Shown here piece by piece: positions 5,954-8,289 of a stretch of DNA of 8,289 nucleotides (its first letter is position 1; each line of letters starts with the position of its first letter). The position numbers and the translations under genes were made by a program. This DNA is from Acidimicrobiales bacterium. GTDB lineage: Bacteria; Actinomycetota; Acidimicrobiia; Acidimicrobiales; VFJN01. The notes below the pieces were generated by a model. That model searched no databases and had not been told where the DNA came from. It saw only the letters and a program-made list of their open reading frames with translations. The stretch is from NCBI GenBank assembly GCA_016936035.1, contig JAFGPU010000375.1, positions 1 through 8,289 on the forward strand, given 5' to 3'.

Positions 5954-6673
5954 CTACGCGGTGCTGACCCCCAGCGCGCTGCCGATGGCGAACGTGATGG
6001 CCGCCGGCACGAGCGTGAACAGGATCTGACGCGTGATGGCCCACGACAGCGGGCGGTCGGTGGACCGGGCGATGAGCACGCCCACCACCGTGGCGGCGAC
6101 GACACCCAGCACCAGCGACGCGACGATCGCACCCGCGCCGGACGAGAAGAACCACGGGAGGAGCGGCACCAGGGCGCCGACGGAGAACGCCAGGAACGAG
6201 AACACGCCGGCGCCGATGGGCGAGCCCAGCTGGGCCGGATCGATGCCGAGCTCCTCGCGGGCGTGGGTCTCGAGCGCGACCTCGGGGTCGCGCATCATCG
6301 CCTCGGCCAGGTCGCGGGCGTGGTCGGCGTCGATGCCCCGCTGCTCGTAGATGGTGGCCAGCTCGGCCGTCTCGTGCTCGGGCCGGTGGTGCAGCTCGCG
6401 CTGCTCCATCGCCAGCTCCCGCTCGAGCAGCTCGGACTGGACCTTCATCGAGTTGTACTCGCCGGCCGCCATCGAGATGGCGCCGGCCACCAGGCCCGCC
6501 AGCCCGGCCAGCCGGACGACGGAGGGCGCAGGGTCGGCCCCCGCCACCCCGAGGATCAGGCCCATGTTGCTCACCAGGCCGTCGCTGACCCCGAACACCG
6601 CGGCCCGGGCCGTGCCTCCCTGGACGTCGCGATGGTGGTGCTCGGGGTGGGCCGTGGGGCGGTGGGCGGTCAC
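5954..6673 (-). CDS. VIT1/CCC1-family Fe2+/Mn2+ transporter
   Basis: This 239-residue membrane protein belongs to the VIT (vacuolar iron transporter)/CCC1 family, which moves Fe2+ or Mn2+ across membranes, probably as export in bacteria. A His-rich N-terminus (HPEHHHRD, 9-16) precedes TM1 (about 23-45), containing the family motif DGLVSN (31-36). TM2 (about 53-71) ends in SMAAGEY. A soluble acidic helical region (about 75-150) has spaced glutamates (ELLERELAMEQREL, 81-94) typical of the cytosolic metal-binding domain. TM3 (about 152-174), TM4 (about 181-202) and TM5 (about 213-235) follow. All five helices are present, so it looks intact. The GTG at 6673 sits just before the first conserved residues. 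It is divergent from rlmN over 47 bp and convergent with mshD. Fe versus Mn preference cannot be told from sequence; no adjacent metal regulator or ferritin gene is seen. Confidence 0.93.
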   Translation of the reverse strand: MTAHRPTAHPEHHHRDVQGGTARAAVFGVSDGLVSNMGLILGVAGADPAPSVVRLAGLAGLVAGAISMAAGEYNSMKVQSELLERELAMEQRELHHRPEHETAELATIYEQRGIDADHARDLAEAMMRDPEVALETHAREELGIDPAQLGSPIGAGVFSFLAFSVGALVPLLPWFFSSGAGAIVASLVLGVVAATVVGVLIARSTDRPLSWAITRQILFTLVPAAITFAIGSALGVSTA

Positions 6674-6679
6674 GGCCCA

Positions 6680-6685
6680 ACCGTA
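6680..6685 (-). promoter_or_regulatory. Candidate -10 element of the VIT-family transporter gene
   Basis: TACGGT on the minus strand ends six bases before the GTG at 6673. The spacer TGGGCC holds no good ribosome binding site. It shares the 47-bp divergent intergenic space with the rlmN element. Confidence 0.45.
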
Positions 6686-6706
6686 CCCATCGCCCCCCGC
6701 CGCCCC

Positions 6707-6712
6707 TACCCT
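6707..6712 (+). promoter_or_regulatory. Candidate -10 element of rlmN
   Basis: TACCCT ends eight bases before the rlmN GTG. The spacer GGTCGGCC lacks a convincing Shine-Dalgarno sequence. No -35 match is visible in the C-rich DNA upstream. Confidence 0.45.
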
Positions 6713-6720
6713 GGTCGGCC

Positions 6721-7761
6721 GTGCCCACCCGCTACGACCTCGACCGCGACGCGCTCGCCGGCGTGCTGGACGGCGAGCCGCGCTACCGCGTCGACCAGGT
6801 GTGGGACGGCCTCTACCGCCAGCTCGCCGAACCTGGCGGGCTGACCACCCTGCCGAAGGCGCTGCGCGCCCGGCTCGACAACGAGCTGCCCACCGCCCTG
6901 GCGCCGGTCGCCGAGGCGGCCGACCGCCGCGGCGACACGGTCAAGTGGCTGTTCTCCCTCGCGGACGGCGCACGGGTCGAAACCGTGCTGATGCACTACC
7001 GCGACCGCACCACCGTCTGCGTGTCGAGCCAGGCGGGATGCGCCATGGGGTGCGGGTTCTGCGCGACGGGCCAGGCCGGCTTCGAGCGGCAGCTGAGCAC
7101 CGGTGAGATCGTCGAGCAGGTCGTGCGCGCGGCGCAGCGGGCCCGCGATGACGGCCGCCGCCTCGGCAACGTGGTCTTCATGGGCATGGGCGAGCCGATG
7201 GCGAACTACGACCGCGTGTGGGCGGCCGTGCAGCGCCTGCACACCGACCTCGGCATCTCGGCCCGCCACCTGACGATCTCGACGGTCGGTCTGGTGCCCG
7301 GCATCCGCCGGCTGGCGACCGAGGACCTACCGGTCAACCTGGCGGTGTCGCTGCACGCCGCCAACGACGACCTGCGCAACGAGCTGGTGCCGATCAACAA
7401 GCGCTACCCCCTGTCGGTCCTGATGGCCGCCTGTGCGGACTACCTGCGGGCCAAGGGCCGGCGGCTGTCGTTCGAGTGGGCGCTCATCGACGGCACCAAC
7501 GACCGCCCCAGCGACGCCCGCGAGCTGGCCGAGCTGGCCCGGACGCTGCCGCTCCCCGCGCACGTCAACCTCATCCCCCTCAACCCCACGCCGGGCTACC
7601 CCACCCGGGGCACGCCTCGCGACGGGGTCGACCGCTTCCGCCACTGGCTCGCCGACCTGGGGGTCAACGCCACGATCCGGCGCAACCGCGGCACCGACAT
7701 CGACGCGGCCTGCGGCCAGCTCGCCGCCCGGGTCGAGCTGCGAGGCCGCGCCCCGGGCTGA
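6721..7761 (+). CDS. rlmN: 23S rRNA (adenine-C2)-methyltransferase, radical SAM
   Basis: RlmN methylates C2 of A2503 in 23S rRNA and, in E. coli, A37 of some tRNAs, using a radical-SAM ping-pong mechanism through a methylated cysteine. The 346-residue protein has an N-terminal RNA-binding region (about 1-80), then the radical SAM barrel. Cys107-X3-Cys111-X2-Cys114 (GCAMGCGFC) binds the [4Fe-4S] cluster; Cys100 and Cys331 (RGTDIDAACGQL) align with the two mechanistic cysteines (118 and 355 in E. coli), and Glu87 (RVETV) with catalytic Glu105. VFMGMGEPMANY (152-163) and the SLHAANDDLRNELVPINK block (210-227) are diagnostic. The Cfr antibiotic-resistance paralogue is less likely given gene context and typical RlmN sequence. 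The GTG at 6721 agrees with the family N-terminus. It stands alone, divergent from the transporter gene and convergent with the nucleotidyltransferase gene. Confidence 0.97.
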   Translation: MPTRYDLDRDALAGVLDGEPRYRVDQVWDGLYRQLAEPGGLTTLPKALRARLDNELPTALAPVAEAADRRGDTVKWLFSLADGARVETVLMHYRDRTTVCVSSQAGCAMGCGFCATGQAGFERQLSTGEIVEQVVRAAQRARDDGRRLGNVVFMGMGEPMANYDRVWAAVQRLHTDLGISARHLTISTVGLVPGIRRLATEDLPVNLAVSLHAANDDLRNELVPINKRYPLSVLMAACADYLRAKGRRLSFEWALIDGTNDRPSDARELAELARTLPLPAHVNLIPLNPTPGYPTRGTPRDGVDRFRHWLADLGVNATIRRNRGTDIDAACGQLAARVELRGRAPG

Positions 7762-7766
7762 CCGCT

Positions 7767-7779
7767 CCGTGCTGCACGG
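7767..7779. terminator. Small hairpin between convergent genes
   Basis: CCGTG and CACGG pair around CTG in the 24-bp gap between rlmN and the minus-strand nucleotidyltransferase gene. A longer alternative pairs CCGTGCT (7767-7773) with AGCACGG (7796-7802). Both are modest and lack a T-run, so terminator function for the two convergent genes is only a guess. Confidence 0.3.
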
Positions 7780-7785
7780 CCACCG

Positions 7786-8289
7786 TCACCGCACCAGCAC
7801 GGTGACGTCGCCGCCGGTGCGCACAGCGTCGACCAGCGCCTCGCTCCGGTGCACCCGTGCCCCGGGCCAGAGCACCGTCCGCTCGACGGTGCCCTCGACC
7901 ACAGCACCGTCACCGATCACCGACGCGCCCTCGCTGGCGGTCAGGTTGGCACGCAGGTAGCGAGCCGGCGTGCCGCAGTCGAGGCAGACGCCGTCCCAGC
8001 GCACCAGGTCGACGCGGCCGTCGTCGAGCGCCGCACGCCACGACGCCTCCCACAGCCCCGACGGCACGGGTTCGAGCCGGACCACCTCCGACCAGGGCAT
8101 GAACGCGCCGGCCAGCAGGCTGGTCGGGCGCAGGCGGTCGTCACCGGCGACGAGCAGGCGCACGCGCCGGCGGTCCCAGCCCTCGGCGGCCGGACGCAGG
8201 TCGCCCGGTGCCCACGTGTCGCTGTTGAGCACGAGGACCCCCCGCCCGTCGATCCACGATCGCAGGTGGGCGAGGGCGCCGGCCGTGCC
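7786..8289 (-). CDS. Sugar-phosphate nucleotidyltransferase, C-terminal part
   Basis: The gene enters from the right edge; 167 C-terminal residues are present and the start is missing. It opens with GTAGALAHLR, the loop that contacts the nucleotide sugar in NTP_transferase enzymes, followed by VLVLNSDTW with the metal-binding aspartate (Asp24 of the fragment). Further on comes DCGTPARYLRAN (104-115), corresponding to the family's D-x-GTP-x-x-YL-x-AN motif. A short left-handed beta-helix follows (SVIGDGAVVEGTVERTVLWPGARV, about 123-146) and ends close to the C-terminus. This resembles mannose-1-phosphate guanylyltransferases and related NDP-sugar pyrophosphorylases that make activated sugars for cell-wall or capsule polymers. 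Substrate cannot be fixed without the N-terminal nucleotide-binding part; glucose-1-P, mannose-1-P and MurNAc-1-P are candidates. The codon at 8232, which could be taken for a GTG start, is internal to the nucleotidyltransferase fold. The gene converges with rlmN across 24 bp. Confidence 0.83.
   Translation of the reverse strand, partial: GTAGALAHLRSWIDGRGVLVLNSDTWAPGDLRPAAEGWDRRRVRLLVAGDDRLRPTSLLAGAFMPWSEVVRLEPVPSGLWEASWRAALDDGRVDLVRWDGVCLDCGTPARYLRANLTASEGASVIGDGAVVEGTVERTVLWPGARVHRSEALVDAVRTGGDVTVLVR

Noticed and set aside
4791..6728. A 645-codon minus-strand open frame containing the transporter region and antisense to mshD.
   Set aside because: It is out of frame with the VIT-family protein and shows no motifs. 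The 239-residue VIT frame explains the region.
5195..6844. A 549-codon plus-strand open frame over mshD, the transporter gene and the start of rlmN.
   Set aside because: The translation is Arg/Gly/Ala-rich with no domain, and it crosses two genes with strong family motifs in other frames. It is a GC-rich shadow frame.
6721..7761. Possible Cfr-type antibiotic-resistance methyltransferase instead of RlmN.
   Set aside because: Sequence motifs, length and the housekeeping context fit chromosomal RlmN, with no mobile-element signs nearby.
1..8289. tRNA, rRNA, CRISPR arrays, insertion sequences, phage or toxin-antitoxin loci.
   Set aside because: No tRNA-like T-loop and acceptor pairing, no regularly spaced repeats, no transposase or integrase motifs, and no terminal inverted repeats with target duplications were seen by eye on either strand.

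Overview
This 8.3-kb window is very GC-rich chromosomal DNA from an actinobacterium (Actinomycetota). Strong wobble-position GC bias, frequent GTG starts, ATGA stop/start overlaps and a recognisable mycothiol synthase (MshD) all point there. The divergent HisD and the gene mix would fit Acidimicrobiia, but that class assignment is inference. I see no mobile elements, tRNA, rRNA, CRISPR or phage genes. This is a housekeeping region.

Layout. (i) 1-2523, minus strand: the start of a histidine operon, hisD-hisC-hisB, with both junctions being 4-base ATGA overlaps; hisB runs off the left edge. (ii) 2620-2811, plus: a 63-residue predicted helical protein of unknown function, divergent from hisD. 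(iii) 2812-3040: a 229-bp non-coding gap between convergent genes, with four consecutive inverted repeats and an AT-richer stretch. (iv) 3041-3700, minus: nth (endonuclease III), divergent from (v) 3770-5020, plus: an exported CapA-type metallophosphatase, followed 10 nt later by (vi) 5031-5942, plus: mshD. (vii) 5954-6673, minus: a VIT/CCC1-type iron/manganese transporter, convergent with mshD (11-nt gap) and divergent from (viii) 6721-7761, plus: rlmN. (ix) 7786-8289, minus: the C-terminal part of a sugar-phosphate nucleotidyltransferase whose start lies beyond the right edge.

The his genes act in one pathway and look translationally coupled. The other genes are mostly single-gene units for DNA repair, redox thiol synthesis, metal handling, RNA methylation and cell-envelope precursors, with no evident shared pathway.

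The most notable pattern is regulatory. All seven complete genes that are not inside the his cluster have a TANNNT or TANNNC hexamer 6-8 nt before the start codon, where a -10 element would sit for a leaderless mRNA. The two internal his genes instead have Shine-Dalgarno-like sequences at normal spacing. A second point of interest is HisD: its catalytic and zinc residues are intact, but two of the three residues that contact NAD in the E. coli enzyme are replaced. I found no convincing evidence of an undescribed multi-gene system.
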